Below are positions 34,690-45,400 of a stretch of DNA of 64,000 bases, piece by piece. The notes under the pieces are model-generated. The model saw only the letters and a list, made by a program, of their open reading frames with translations. It made no database searches and had not been told where the DNA came from. Origin of the DNA: Firmicutes bacterium ADurb.Bin248 (GTDB taxonomy: Bacteria; Bacillota; Clostridia; Christensenellales; CAG-138); contig MWBW01000005.1 of assembly GCA_002069725.1 (NCBI GenBank), positions 1-64,000 on the forward strand. Direction: 5' to 3'. The first letter of the stretch is position 1. The number at the start of each line of letters is the position of its first letter. Position numbers and translations under genes: made by a program.

Positions 34690-36080
34690 GTTATTCCGAA
34701 CTCAACGCCGGGGATCTCGCGTTCCTCGAAGGGCTGCTCACGCCCGCGCGGCTGCTTGCGGGCGAGGCGGTCGGCGAGGACTACTGCCACGACGAAATGA
34801 ACGGCGTATCCGCGCGCCCCGGCGCGGTGTGCTTCGCGCAAAGCGTTGAGGAGATTTCCGCCGTCATGCGCCACGCATACCGGCGCGAGCTGCCCGTGGT
34901 CGTGCGCGGCAGCGGCAGCGGCCTGGTCGGAGGCGCGGTCGCGCTCTGCGGCGGCATCATGATCGTTACGACCGGCATGAACCGCATACTCGAGCTCGAC
35001 CTGGAAAACCTCACGCTCACGGTGGAACCGGGCGTGCTGCTCATGGACATCGTGAAGTATCTCGATCCCCTCGGCCTGTTCTATCCGCCCGATCCCGGCG
35101 AAAAATCCGCGACGATCGGCGGCAACATCGCCACCAACGCCGGCGGCATGCGCGCCGTGAAATACGGCGTCACGCGCGACTATATCCGCGCGCTCACCTG
35201 CGTGCTGCCCGACGGCGAGGTGATAAGGCTGGGCGGCAAAACCGTCAAGACGAGCAGCGGCTACGACCTCAAGGATCTGGTCTGCGGCAGCGAAGGCACG
35301 CTCGCCGTCGTCGCGCAGGCGGTGCTCAAACTCCTGCCCAAGCCGCGGCATACGGTGAGCCTGCTCGTGCCCTATGCGGATTATGAAACGGCCATCGCGA
35401 GCGTCCCGAGGATCGTCGCCTCCCGCGCCACGCCTACGGCCGTGGAGTTCATGGAGCGCCGGGCGATACTCATGGCGCAGGAATATTTGAAGAAGGGCTT
35501 CCCCGATACGGATTATCCCGCCTACCTGCTCATGACGTTCGACGGCTCCACAAAGGCGCAGGTTTGCGCGGATTACGAGGCGGCGGCATCGTTGTGCCTG
35601 GATGAGCTCGGCGCCGAGGATGTGTTCGTGATCGACACCGAGGAGCGCTACGATATGGTGTGGTCCGCGCGCGGCGTGCTGCTCGAGGCCATCAAGGCGT
35701 CCACCGGCGAAATGGACGAGTGCGACGTCGTGGTGCCGCGCAGCAGCGTCGCGGAGCTTCTCGCTTTCGCCGCGGCGCTCTCGGAAAAGCACGGCCTCCG
35801 CATGCCGAGCTTCGGGCACGCGGGGGACGGCAACATGCACATTTACCTCTGCCGCGACGAACTCGACCGCGCGGAATTTGAACGGAGAAAAGGGCTCGTG
35901 TTCGACGAGCTGTATGAAAAAGCCCGCGCGCTCGGCGGGCAGGTTTCGGGGGAGCACGGCATCGGCTGCGCCAAGCGCCCGTACCTCATGCGAAGCCTCG
36001 GCCGCGAATATGCGCTGATGCGGGGCATCAAGCGCGTTTTCGACGAAAAGAACATACTCAACCCGGGCAAGGTCATCTGA
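34686..36080 (+). CDS. FAD-linked 2-hydroxyacid (lactate) dehydrogenase, LctD/GlcD-like
   Basis: A 464-residue enzyme of the PCMH-type FAD family. FAD-binding motifs GSGSGLVGGAVAL (about 78-90) and ATIGGNIATNAGGMRAVKYG (about 140-159), and the C-terminal FGHAGDGNMHIYLC and SGEHGIGCAKR, match GlcD/LctD. With the two Etf subunits it should oxidise D- or L-lactate (or glycolate) to the keto acid. Start overlaps the EtfA stop (ATGA). Its 3' end overlaps the convergent ligD gene by 8 bases. No lactate permease is encoded in the window. Confidence 0.9.
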   Translation: MSYSELNAGDLAFLEGLLTPARLLAGEAVGEDYCHDEMNGVSARPGAVCFAQSVEEISAVMRHAYRRELPVVVRGSGSGLVGGAVALCGGIMIVTTGMNRILELDLENLTLTVEPGVLLMDIVKYLDPLGLFYPPDPGEKSATIGGNIATNAGGMRAVKYGVTRDYIRALTCVLPDGEVIRLGGKTVKTSSGYDLKDLVCGSEGTLAVVAQAVLKLLPKPRHTVSLLVPYADYETAIASVPRIVASRATPTAVEFMERRAILMAQEYLKKGFPDTDYPAYLLMTFDGSTKAQVCADYEAAASLCLDELGAEDVFVIDTEERYDMVWSARGVLLEAIKASTGEMDECDVVVPRSSVAELLAFAAALSEKHGLRMPSFGHAGDGNMHIYLCRDELDRAEFERRKGLVFDELYEKARALGGQVSGEHGIGCAKRPYLMRSLGREYALMRGIKRVFDEKNILNPGKVI

Positions 36081-38517
36081 GCCGCTGCTCGTTTGTGAAA
36101 AATCCTTCCCACGGATCGCCGCCCTCGATCCTTTGCAGCGCGTCCCGCATGCCTACGCCGTCGGGGGCGACGGCATCGAGCTCCTCCCACGTTATGGGCA
36201 TGGACACCCGCGCCCCCGCGCGCGCGCGGATCGAATAAGGCGCGACGCTCGTCGCGCCCCTGCCGTTGCGGATCCAGTCTATGAAGATCCTGCCCCGTCG
36301 CCTGGCCTTGCGGACGTTGGCCGTATAGCGCTCGGGCCACTTCCCCTCCATGACCTCGGCGACGCGCCGCGCGAAATCGTGGAACGCCTCCCATGGGGCG
36401 GCGGGCCGGAGCGGCACGACCACGTGGTATCCCTTGCCGCCGCTGGTCTTGAGATACGAGACGAGCGAAAGCTCCAGGAGAAGCTCGCGGATGTCCCGCG
36501 CGCCCCGGCGCACCCTCTCAAGCTCCATGCCCTCGTCCGGATCGAGGTCGAACACCATCATGTCGGGCGCGTCGATGTTTTCCACGCGGCTTCCCCAGGC
36601 GTGGAACTCCAGCGTGCCCATCTGCGCCTCGTAGAGGAGCCCTTGCGTGTTCTCGATATAGAAGTATTCCTCCGTTTCCCCCTCGCCGTCGGTCACGGGC
36701 AAGGTGACGACGCCCTTGCTGCCCGGCCCCGGATGCTTCTTGTAGAAGCATGCCTCCGATATCCCCTTTGGGCAGCGCACGATCGAGAGGACCCTGTGGC
36801 TCACGTACGGCAGCATGCGTCCGGACACCCGCTCGTAATAGCGGACCACATCCGCTTTTGTGACCGGCGGATCGTCGAAGATCACCTTGTCCGGGCTGGT
36901 GACCCGGATCCCCCCGATGACGATGCTCCCGCTTTCCATGGTTTCCTCCTTTTTTTCGGCGGCCGTCCGGGGCTCCGCCCCGCCGTATGCGCTTTCCCTT
37001 TTGACGTCACCCGGATCTTTATCCGTCCTCAGGCCCTTGTAGCTCGCCTGCCTTAAAAGGTTCTCCCGCGTCCACTCGGCGAATCTGATTTCCGCAACAA
37101 GCTCGGGCGCGAGCCAGAAGGTCTTTTCGCGCGCCCGGGGTTCGGGCGCGTCGGCAAAGGGCGGCACGGCGGCTTCCAGCCCTTCGAATTTTTCCGAAAG
37201 TTCCTCCATGTCGGCACGGCTCAGCCCCGTGCCCGCGCGCCCCGCGTAGACCAGTTTCCCGTCCTCGTAGACGCCCAGCAGCAGCGCGCTGATGCCTTCC
37301 GCCTTCTTTTCGGTCCGCGTGTAGCCGCCGACGACGAACTCCTGCCGCCTGCCGCATTTGAGCTTGATCCAGTCGCCGTTGCGCGTGCCGCTGTAAACGG
37401 AACCGGCCCGCTTGCCCACGATCCCCTCGGCGCCCGTCTCGCAGGCCGCGGCGAGGCTCTCCTTCCCGGCGCCCATGACGTGCCGGCTGTAATGGAGGCC
37501 GTCCGGCGCGTTTGCCAGCAGCGCTTCGAGCTTTTGCTTGCGCTCGATCAGGGGGCGGCCCCGCAGGTCCTCTCCATCGAGCGCGAGCAGGTCGAAAACG
37601 ATGTAGGTCAAACGCCGGCCCGCGGGGTTTTTCATGTAGGTCTGCAACGCCTGAAAGTCCGTTTTGCCCGACGCGTCCGCGACGACCATCTCCCCGTCGA
37701 GCACCATGGCCCTGCCGGCGGCGAGATCGGACAGCGCGCGGGCGATATCCCGGAACCGGCCCGTATAGTCGTTGCCGTTGCGCGTGAGAAGGCGCGCGCC
37801 GCTGCCCTCGACGAAGGCGAGTATCCTGTATCCGTCGTATTTGAGCTCGTAGAGCCAGTCCCCGTCCTCGGGAAGCGCGTGAACCGGCGCGGCGAGTTGC
37901 GCATCCGCCCGGTCGAAGGGATTGCGTGCGACCTTCGCGTCTTCCCCTTGCTCGATCTCCCGCATGGTGCGCCCGGTCCGCACGCTCGTATCGAACTGCG
38001 CGATGTCCGCGCCGGTTTTCGCGTACCCGTCCTTTTCCTTGATGAGCAGCCAGTTCTCCGCCGCTTCGGCCTTCTCCCCCTCCCTGGGTTTGAGCCGCAC
38101 CAGCGCCCATCTGCCCTTGAGCCTCGCGCCTTTGAGGGCGAACTTGAGCGATCCCTTTCGAAGCCCTTCATCCACATCCGAATACGGTTCCCACCAGCCT
38201 TCGTCCCAGAGCATGACGGTTCCGCCGCCGTACTCCCCCCTGGGGATCGTCCCCTCGAAGTCGCGGTAGCCGAGCGGATGGTCCTCCACATGTACGGCGA
38301 GGCGCTTATCCCTCGTGTCGAAGGAAGGGCCCCTGGGCACGGCCCAGCTCAGGAGCGCCCCGTCCCATTCGAGGCGGAAGTCGTAGTGCTCGCGGCGGGC
38401 CATGTGGCGCTGTACGACGAAGCGAAAGCCTTCCCCGGAGGCCTCCGCCCCGCCCTCCGGCTCCGGGGTCCTGTCGAAGTCCCTTTTCCGGTTGTACGCC
38501 GAAAGCTTTTGGGGCAT
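36073..38517 (-). CDS. ligD: NHEJ DNA ligase LigD (phosphoesterase-ligase-polymerase)
   Basis: An 814-residue three-domain enzyme for non-homologous end joining. The N-terminal 3'-phosphoesterase keeps His38, His44, Asp46, Arg48, His80 and Tyr84, equivalent to the catalytic set of Pseudomonas LigD with a shift of four. The ligase domain has the lysine that receives AMP, Lys226, in YELKYDGYR. The C-terminal primase-like polymerase domain has the FDLDPDEG metal site and GGKGYHVVVPL. Domain order is as in Pseudomonas. It starts 3 bases after the Ku stop, so the pair form one operon. In spore formers this repair is used when a germinating cell has only one chromosome. Confidence 0.96.
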   Translation of the reverse strand: MPQKLSAYNRKRDFDRTPEPEGGAEASGEGFRFVVQRHMARREHYDFRLEWDGALLSWAVPRGPSFDTRDKRLAVHVEDHPLGYRDFEGTIPRGEYGGGTVMLWDEGWWEPYSDVDEGLRKGSLKFALKGARLKGRWALVRLKPREGEKAEAAENWLLIKEKDGYAKTGADIAQFDTSVRTGRTMREIEQGEDAKVARNPFDRADAQLAAPVHALPEDGDWLYELKYDGYRILAFVEGSGARLLTRNGNDYTGRFRDIARALSDLAAGRAMVLDGEMVVADASGKTDFQALQTYMKNPAGRRLTYIVFDLLALDGEDLRGRPLIERKQKLEALLANAPDGLHYSRHVMGAGKESLAAACETGAEGIVGKRAGSVYSGTRNGDWIKLKCGRRQEFVVGGYTRTEKKAEGISALLLGVYEDGKLVYAGRAGTGLSRADMEELSEKFEGLEAAVPPFADAPEPRAREKTFWLAPELVAEIRFAEWTRENLLRQASYKGLRTDKDPGDVKRESAYGGAEPRTAAEKKEETMESGSIVIGGIRVTSPDKVIFDDPPVTKADVVRYYERVSGRMLPYVSHRVLSIVRCPKGISEACFYKKHPGPGSKGVVTLPVTDGEGETEEYFYIENTQGLLYEAQMGTLEFHAWGSRVENIDAPDMMVFDLDPDEGMELERVRRGARDIRELLLELSLVSYLKTSGGKGYHVVVPLRPAAPWEAFHDFARRVAEVMEGKWPERYTANVRKARRRGRIFIDWIRNGRGATSVAPYSIRARAGARVSMPITWEELDAVAPDGVGMRDALQRIEGGDPWEGFFTNEQRLR

Positions 38518-38520
38518 GGC

Positions 38521-39294
38521 TTACGCCGTCTCCTTCTCCTTTTTCGCCTTCTCGACGCTCGCCTTGAGCGCTTCCATAAGGTCGATCACCTTGCCCGGCC
38601 CTTCGCCCGCCGGGGCGACGACCTCGCGGCCCGAGATCTTCGTTTCGATGAGCGCGCGCAGCTTCACCTGGTATTCGTCCCTGTACTTGGCGGGGTCGAA
38701 GGGCGTGTCCATGGAGCCGATCAGGGCCTTTGCCATGTTCAGCTCCTGCTCGGATACCTCGGGCCTCGCGTACGGCTTCTGGAGCTCGCGTATGTCGTCG
38801 GCGTAGAACATCGTGGAAATCAGCACGCCGTCCTCGCGCGGGATGATCGCCATCAACGTATCCTTCGTGCCCATGACGGTTTTGCCTATGGCGATCTTCC
38901 CCTCGGCCATCAGCGCGGCGCGCAGCAGCTCGAATGCCTTTTCGCCGCCCGGCTCGGGCGCGGCCTGATAGGTCTTGTCGTAGTAAACCGGGGAAATCTG
39001 GTTCAACTGGGCGAAGTGGAGTATCTGGATGGACTTTTCCTTTTCCGTTTTGATCTTCTCGATTTCTTCGTCCGTGACGACGACGTATTTGTCCTCGTCG
39101 TACTCGAAGCCCTTGACGATGTCCTGCGAGCCGATCTCCTTGCCGCAGTGGGCGCAGGTTTTTTTGTAGCGGACGCGGGAGTTGTCCTCCTTATGAAGCT
39201 GGTTGAAATGGATGTCGTTGTCCTGCGTGGCCGTGTACAGCGCGACGGGAATCGCGACCATGCCGAACGTGATGACCGATTTGCGTGATACCAT
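38521..39294 (-). CDS. ku: Ku DNA end-binding protein
   Basis: A 257-residue bacterial Ku of normal length, with the opening SRKSVITFGMVAIPVALY, the FNQLHKED segment and EDGVLISTMFYADDIRE near residue 160. A C-terminal Lys/Glu tail (SVEKAKKEKETA) may bind DNA or recruit LigD. It forms a ring on double-strand ends and brings LigD. ATG 39294 has GGAGG 9 bases upstream. I looked for a forespore (sigma-G) promoter in the 296-base gap upstream and did not find a convincing one. Confidence 0.96.
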   Translation of the reverse strand: MVSRKSVITFGMVAIPVALYTATQDNDIHFNQLHKEDNSRVRYKKTCAHCGKEIGSQDIVKGFEYDEDKYVVVTDEEIEKIKTEKEKSIQILHFAQLNQISPVYYDKTYQAAPEPGGEKAFELLRAALMAEGKIAIGKTVMGTKDTLMAIIPREDGVLISTMFYADDIRELQKPYARPEVSEQELNMAKALIGSMDTPFDPAKYRDEYQVKLRALIETKISGREVVAPAGEGPGKVIDLMEALKASVEKAKKEKETA

Positions 39295-39590
39295 GATGAT
39301 TTACCTCCGGGTTTAGTGTGTCCGAACGGATGCCGCGTATCCCGTCCGGATATAAAGCGTACGGCGAACAGCGCGCCTGATTTCGCGGCGGCGATCGCAA
39401 ACCATCCCCCGCCACGGAATTCCGCGCTCGCGTACGCAAAATACGGCGCCGCTTATGCGGACAATCGCGCGGCCAAGTTTCAAAACAGATGCATACAAAT
39501 GCCGTTGATACATATTATTACTTCAAAAGAAAATACCGCACGGATTCCGATCGCCCGCATCGCCCTTTATCGGAACGGAGGTTGGCCTGA

Positions 39591-41336
39591 ATGAAAAATC
39601 GTCGAGCATGCTTCGCCGAGCGACGGCCGATCTACGATATGGGTCCGCTTCCGGATTTGAGGGAGTTGATGCGCAGGGCGTTGTCGGTAAACGGCGAAAA
39701 ACCGGTCCTGCGCGAGACGAGGGACGGCGAAATCGTCCGTTATTCCTGCAAGAACATCATCGACGACGTAAACGCGCTGGGCACGGCGCTGATCGATTAC
39801 GGCTTTGCGGACGCCCATATCGCCCTGGTCGGGGAAAACTCTTATCTTTGGCTGATTTCCTACATGGCGGTGGTATGCGGCGTGGGCGTTATCGTTCCCC
39901 TGGATAAGGAGCTGACCGACGGCGACCTGAACATGCTCGCGCTCAAGGGCGACGCGCGCGCGCTGATATACGCCGGGCCTTACCGTGGCGCGGCCGGGCT
40001 GCTCGAGCGCGCCCGGGTAAGGGGCTTCGCCGTCGAGCCGCTTTGCGGCGCGGACGACGCCGATACCTTGCCCGGCATGATCCGGCGCGGCAGGGAGCTG
40101 CTCGGCCGCGGCGACCGCCGTTATCTGGACCGGCCGATCGATCGGGATAAAGCCGCGGCAATCCTCTTCACATCCGGGACAACCGGTGCGAACAAGGGCG
40201 TCATGCTCAGCCACAAAAACATCTGCGCGAACATCGACAACATACTTAAAGTTACGCCCTGCGAACCCAAATCGATCTCCATGCTGCCCTTTCACCATAC
40301 GATCGAGCTGAATTGCCATGTGCTGCCCGGTATTCTGTGCGGCATGGACATATACATATGCGCGAGCCTCAGGGGTCTTATGGACACGATGAAGCTGGCG
40401 AAACCCGGCATGTCGGTCGTCGTGCCCCTTTTTCTGGAAACGATTTATAAAACGATTTGGGCGGAAGCCAAAAGGCAGAACCGCGCCGGAGATCTGCGCG
40501 CCGCCTTGAAGATATCCAACACGCTGCTTATGATAGGCATCGACATACGCCATGTGCTGTTCCGGCAGCTCAAAGAAAATCTCGGCGGCAAACTCGACCT
40601 GGTCATCTGCGGCGGCGCGGCGGTCGATCCCGAAGCGGTACGCGGGCTTTACGGCCTGGGCATCGACGTGATCACGGCTTACGGGCTGACCGAGTGCTCC
40701 CCCGTCGTCTCCATGAACCTGAAAGCGCACAGGCATCCCGAAGCCGTAGGCAAACCGTTTGACACGCTGCAGGTGACGATCAGCCGGCCGGACGGAAAAG
40801 GCGTCGGCGAAATCTACGTCAAAGGCGACACGGTCATGCTCGGCTATTATCAGGACGAAGCGGCCACGGCCGCGACCTTCGACGGCCCATGGCTGAAAAC
40901 CGGCGACTACGGCAAGCTCACGGGCCGCAAATTGCTTACGGTGACCGGCAGAAAAAAGAACCTGATCGTGCTGAACAACGGCAAGAACGTCCACCCGGAG
41001 GAAATTGAGGCGACGATCATCCGGCAGCTGCCTTACGTCAAGGAAGCGCTGGTCTATTCCTATCATTATATCGTAAAAGAAACGCTCATGCAGACCATCG
41101 CCGCCGCGCTGAACATCGAGGTCGAGGAGTATTTCGGTAAAATGGACATGGAGAACGTGGAAAAGCTGGTTGCCGAGGATATCCGCCGGATCAACAGGCT
41201 CCTGCCCGGATACAAGCAGATGCACCAGCTGTTCATCACGCGGGAGGATTTTCTGCACACGACGACCAAAAAGATCGTCCGCCACAAGGTGATCGACGAA
41301 CAGAACAAATCTTTCGGAGCGGGAATCATCATTTAA
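39591..41336 (+). CDS. Acyl-AMP ligase / acyl-CoA synthetase-like enzyme
   Basis: A 581-residue member of the ANL (AMP-binding) family. The P-loop motif ILFTSGTTGANKGVMLSHKN is at 191-210, YGLTECSPVVS follows near 365, and KTGDYGKL and GRKKNLIVLNNGKNVHPEE mark the hinge and C-domain. It activates a carboxylic acid as acyl-AMP. The acyl carrier protein gene begins 21 bases downstream, so the likely acceptor is its phosphopantetheine arm. The rest of the operon encodes a condensation-like protein and an ABC exporter, suggesting it primes a lipid-like small molecule. Chain length cannot be read. The start has GGAGG upstream. Confidence 0.88.
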   Translation: MKNRRACFAERRPIYDMGPLPDLRELMRRALSVNGEKPVLRETRDGEIVRYSCKNIIDDVNALGTALIDYGFADAHIALVGENSYLWLISYMAVVCGVGVIVPLDKELTDGDLNMLALKGDARALIYAGPYRGAAGLLERARVRGFAVEPLCGADDADTLPGMIRRGRELLGRGDRRYLDRPIDRDKAAAILFTSGTTGANKGVMLSHKNICANIDNILKVTPCEPKSISMLPFHHTIELNCHVLPGILCGMDIYICASLRGLMDTMKLAKPGMSVVVPLFLETIYKTIWAEAKRQNRAGDLRAALKISNTLLMIGIDIRHVLFRQLKENLGGKLDLVICGGAAVDPEAVRGLYGLGIDVITAYGLTECSPVVSMNLKAHRHPEAVGKPFDTLQVTISRPDGKGVGEIYVKGDTVMLGYYQDEAATAATFDGPWLKTGDYGKLTGRKLLTVTGRKKNLIVLNNGKNVHPEEIEATIIRQLPYVKEALVYSYHYIVKETLMQTIAAALNIEVEEYFGKMDMENVEKLVAEDIRRINRLLPGYKQMHQLFITREDFLHTTTKKIVRHKVIDEQNKSFGAGIII

Positions 41337-41357
41337 ATAGAAAAGGAAGGTTGCTTT

Positions 41358-41591
41358 ATGTTCGAACGGCTGCTTGCCATACTCGCCGAATACGTGGCGC
41401 TGGACCCGCGTGAAATCACGCCCGAAACCGATCTTAGAACGGACCTGGGGTTGAACTCGCTTGAGTTCATCCATCTGATAACGGTTCTGGAGAGCGAGTT
41501 CCATGTGGCGATACCCGACCGGGACGCGATCCATTTCCAGGTGATCGGCGACGTTGCGGCATATCTGGAAAAAGAAACGGCCGGACGCTGA
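41358..41591 (+). CDS. Acyl carrier protein
   Basis: A 77-residue carrier with the phosphopantetheine site LGLNSLEFI (Ser34). The acidic helix-2 region and length are standard. It is not in a fatty-acid synthesis operon but between an acyl-AMP ligase and an ABC transporter, so it is probably a dedicated carrier for the pathway here. AAAGGAAGG lies upstream of ATG 41358. No phosphopantetheinyl transferase gene is present in the window. Confidence 0.92.
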   Translation: MFERLLAILAEYVALDPREITPETDLRTDLGLNSLEFIHLITVLESEFHVAIPDRDAIHFQVIGDVAAYLEKETAGR

Positions 41592-41611
41592 GATCCCGTA
41601 CGTTTTACCGG

Positions 41612-41634
41612 CCGCCCCGGTCGGGCGGGTTTTA
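41612..41634 (+). terminator. Weak hairpin with short T-run after the acyl carrier gene
   Basis: Stem CCGCCC/GGGCGG with a 5-base loop, then GTTTTAT. It could lower read-through from the ligase-ACP genes into the ABC genes without stopping it. Confidence 0.35.
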
Positions 41635-41699
41635 TCGAATGGTTTTCTCTGCGGCGGCCCGCGCGTCGGGCACGCCGGAATTCAATTCGGGAGGCGGGG

Positions 41700-42404
41700 A
41701 TGGAACCTTACATCGTTTTCAGGGATGTTTACAAGAGATATCAAATGGGCGAGGTGACGATCGTCGCCGCGGACGCCGTCAATTTCGAAATAGAAAAAGG
41801 TGAATTCGCCGTGATTTCCGGCGCCAGCGGCGCCGGAAAAACCACCGTGCTCAATATGCTCGGCGGAATCGACAACTGCGACGAGGGCGACATCATCGTG
41901 GACGACAAACGGGTAAGCGCGCTTGCCGAATCGCAGATGATCCAATACCGGAGGATGGACATAGGCTTCGTTTTTCAATTTTATAACCTCATACCGAACC
42001 TGACGGCCGGCGAAAACGTGGAGCTTGCGTCTCAGATATGCGAAAGCGATCTCGGCGCCGCGGACGTTTTATCCAGCGTGGGCCTTCGGGAGCGCGTGGA
42101 CAACTTCCCTTCCCAGCTTTCCGGCGGCGAGCAGCAGCGCGTCGCAATTGCGCGCGCGCTGGCGAAAAAGCCGAAGCTGCTGCTGTGCGACGAGCCCACC
42201 GGGGCGCTTGATTATGCCACGGGCAAAAAGATACTCGGCCTATTGCAGCAAACCTGCAAACGGCAGAATATGACGGTCGTGCTGATCACCCACAACACGG
42301 CCATCGCGCCCATGGCCAACCGCGTCATCCGCATGCGCAACGGCTCCGTGGTATCCGCGGACATCAATCCGTCGCCCGTATCCGCGGAGCGGCTGGAATG
42401 GTAG
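41700..42404 (+). CDS. ABC transporter ATPase, LolD/MacB type
   Basis: A 234-residue ATPase: Walker [10 protein letters not shown], signature [15 protein letters not shown], Walker [13 protein letters not shown], and the H-loop [13 protein letters not shown]. This subfamily pairs with FtsX-like permeases; the partner is encoded 40 bases downstream. GGGAGGCGGGG precedes the ATG. It might export the product of the neighbouring acyl ligase/ACP/condensation-like genes. It could also serve the ATPase-less permeases at 3.7-8.9 kb, but that is speculation. Confidence 0.92.
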   Translation: MEPYIVFRDVYKRYQMGEVTIVAADAVNFEIEKGEFAVISGASGAGKTTVLNMLGGIDNCDEGDIIVDDKRVSALAESQMIQYRRMDIGFVFQFYNLIPNLTAGENVELASQICESDLGAADVLSSVGLRERVDNFPSQLSGGEQQRVAIARALAKKPKLLLCDEPTGALDYATGKKILGLLQQTCKRQNMTVVLITHNTAIAPMANRVIRMRNGSVVSADINPSPVSAERLEW

Positions 42405-42444
42405 CCCGCGCCGCCGCCCGGTCCGCGCGCGATATGGAGGAGGC

Positions 42445-45400
42445 ATGAGATTAAAAGCCCAAATCAAGGACACGTATCGGGAAATACTGCGCTCGCGGGA
42501 GCGATTTATCTCCATACTCCTGATCACATTCCTGAGCGTCGGTTTTTTCGTGGGCGTGAAAGCGACTGCGCCCAGCATGCGCACGACAGCCGAGAATTAT
42601 TTCAACGCCGCCTCCCTGATGGATCTGGAAATCATCTCCACGGTCGGCTTCGACGACGGGGACGCGGAGGCGGTCCGCGCGCTTGAAGGCGTGGCGGAAG
42701 TGATGCCTTCCTATTCGGCCGACCTGATCGTTCTGGAAGATGCGGGCAACAGCGTGGCCCGCGTGGCCGCCCTGCCCGACGGCGGCGGAGAAGGCACGCT
42801 CAACCGGATCAAGCTCGTTTCCGGCCGCATGCCCGAAAAACCCGGGGAATGCGTCGCCGCGGCATACAACATGCGCGGTGCGGACGTCGCCGTCGGCGAC
42901 GTCATCCGGTTTTCTGAAACCGCCGGTTCGGCCGCCACCGATACGATCATTTCGGGCACGAGCTACACCGTCGTGGGGCTTATAGAGACGCCCCAGTATT
43001 TTTCCTATTCCTACGGCACCTCCTCGATCGGAAACGGCACGATCCTATATTACATCATGCTGCCGGCCTGCGAATTCATGTATACCCGCTATACGGAGCT
43101 GTATATCGCGCTGGACCGCGCCCCGGGCGCGAGCGCGTTCGACCCCCGATACGGCGCGGACATCAGCCGGACGGCGGCTCGGATCGGCGACGTCGGCCTT
43201 GTCCGCTACGATCTTTTCCTGAACGGCATACAGGCGCGGCTTAATGACGCGCAGGATGAGTTCAACGAACAAAAGACCAGCGCCGACCGGCAGCTTGCCG
43301 ACGCGAAGCTGCGCCTGGAGGAATCCGCGCGGGAGCTGGCGCAGGCGCGGGAGGAAATCGCCGCCGGCTGGGAGGAATACGACAGATCCGTGCTCGAAAC
43401 CGAAGCGGGGCTCAAAAAGGCCGAAGCGGACCTGGCAGCGGCAAAAGCCGAGCTCGCCGGGGGCGAAGCGCAGTTGGCCGCCGCCCAGGCCCAATACGAC
43501 GCGGGCACGGCGCAGCTTATGGAGGCGCGCGCCGGGCTGGACAGCGGCTGGAGGCAGTATTACGCCGGCGAAGCCGAATATCAGCGCAAGGAGCGGGAAT
43601 ACGGCGAAGGGCTCGCGCAATACCGGGAGGCAAGGGAGGAATACGACCAGGCCAAAAACGCGTACGACGTCGCAAGCGAAGCCGTGGCGCTGGCGGAGCA
43701 GGCGCTCGACGGCGGCGAGATCGATCAGGCGGAAGCGGAAAGCCTCTATGAACAGGCGCTGGCCGCGCTCGAAGCGTACGAGAACAGCGGCGGCGCCGAC
43801 CCGGAAATGCTCGACCAACTGCGGGCGCAGGTACAGGCCGCGGCCGAGCGCATGCTCAACGCCGAAGATCGGGAAGCGCAGGCGCGCGAAGAGCTTGAAA
43901 ACGCCAAGGCGCAGCTCGCGGTATACGACGCCCAGCTCAAGGAGGCCGAAGCGGAGCTGAACGCCGCCGAGCAGCAGCTTGCGCAAGCCCGTATCCAGCT
44001 CGACGAAGCGGCGGCACAGCTCGGCGACGCCCGGGAGGAGCTGGAGGGCGGCGAGGAGGAATACGCGGCCAATCGGGCGCAGCTCGACGACGCGCGCGCG
44101 CAGCTTCAGGCGAACAGAACGAAACTGGACGCCGCAAAGAGCGATCTTGCCGCGGGCGAACGGGAATACGCGCAGCAGAAGCTCTCGGCCCCCGCCCGGC
44201 TGGCCGAGGCGAAAACGGAGCTCGAGGCGGCCGAGGAACAGTTGGCCGCGGGACAGGACGAATACGACGCCGGCTACGCCGATTATCTCGGCGCCGCGGC
44301 CGAAGCGCAAAGCTCGATTTCCGACGGGCGCAGCCGCATACAGAACATCCGGGATATGTTCAGCAGCGTAGAGTCCGGGAAATGGTATGCGTTCTCGCGC
44401 GACGACATCATTCTAAGCTACGCCGGCCTCGATCAGGACGCGCAAAGGATAGACGCCATCGCGGCGATTTTTCCCGTGTTCTTCGTGCTCGTGGCATCGC
44501 TCGTCTGCCTGACGACCATGTCCCGCATGATCGACGAGCAGCGCGTCCAGATCGGCACCTACAAAGCCCTGGGCTACTCGTCCGCTCAAATCTCGGGCAA
44601 ATACATGGTTTACTCCGCCGCCGCCTGCATGACGGGCGGCGTGCTCGGCCAGCTGATCTGCATACAGTTGCTGCCCAGGGTCATCATCGGCGCGTATTCC
44701 ACACTGTATCGCCTGCCCGACATCGAAATCGTAATCCCATGGAGCATGTCCGCGCTCTCCATGCTCGCCGCCCTGCTTTGCACGGTTATGGCGGCTTGGT
44801 ATTCCTGTCACAGGGAGCTGAAGGTCACGACAGCCGCGCTCATGCGCCCCAAGATGCCAAGAGGCGGCAAAAGGATATTCATGGAGCGCTGGACGAAGCT
44901 GTGGAGGGCGATGAGCTTCTCCCAGAAAATCACCGCGCGGAACCTGCTGCGCTATAAGCTGAGGCTGTTGATGACGGTGCTGGGCATATCGGGCTGCATG
45001 GCGCTGATCGTGGCGGGCCTGGGCATGCACGACGGCGTGAATCCGATCGTGGATAAGCAATACGGGGAGATCAACCGCTATAAAATCATGTTTACCCTGT
45101 CCCGCGACCTGACGCGCGGCGAGGCGGACGCGCTGGGGCGGCGGCTCGCGGCGGACGGGCGCCTGAGCGGGGAAATGTTTTCAAAGATACGCTCTGTCGA
45201 CGTGGACGGCAACGGGGAGGATATCCACAACGTATTCGTGTTTACGCCGCAGGACGCCGCGCGCATCGACAGGATGATCTCCCTGCGCAGCCCGGAAGAC
45301 GGGAGCCCGCTGCGGCTCGGCGACGAGGGCGTGATCATCACCGACAAGCTGGCGCAAGTGCTCGGCGCCGGCGCGGGGGACATGGTCGCGTTCAGCGCGG

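Noticed and set aside
39567-41534. 655-codon minus-strand frame opposite the acyl-AMP ligase
   Set aside because: Shadow frame; the plus strand carries all ANL motifs.
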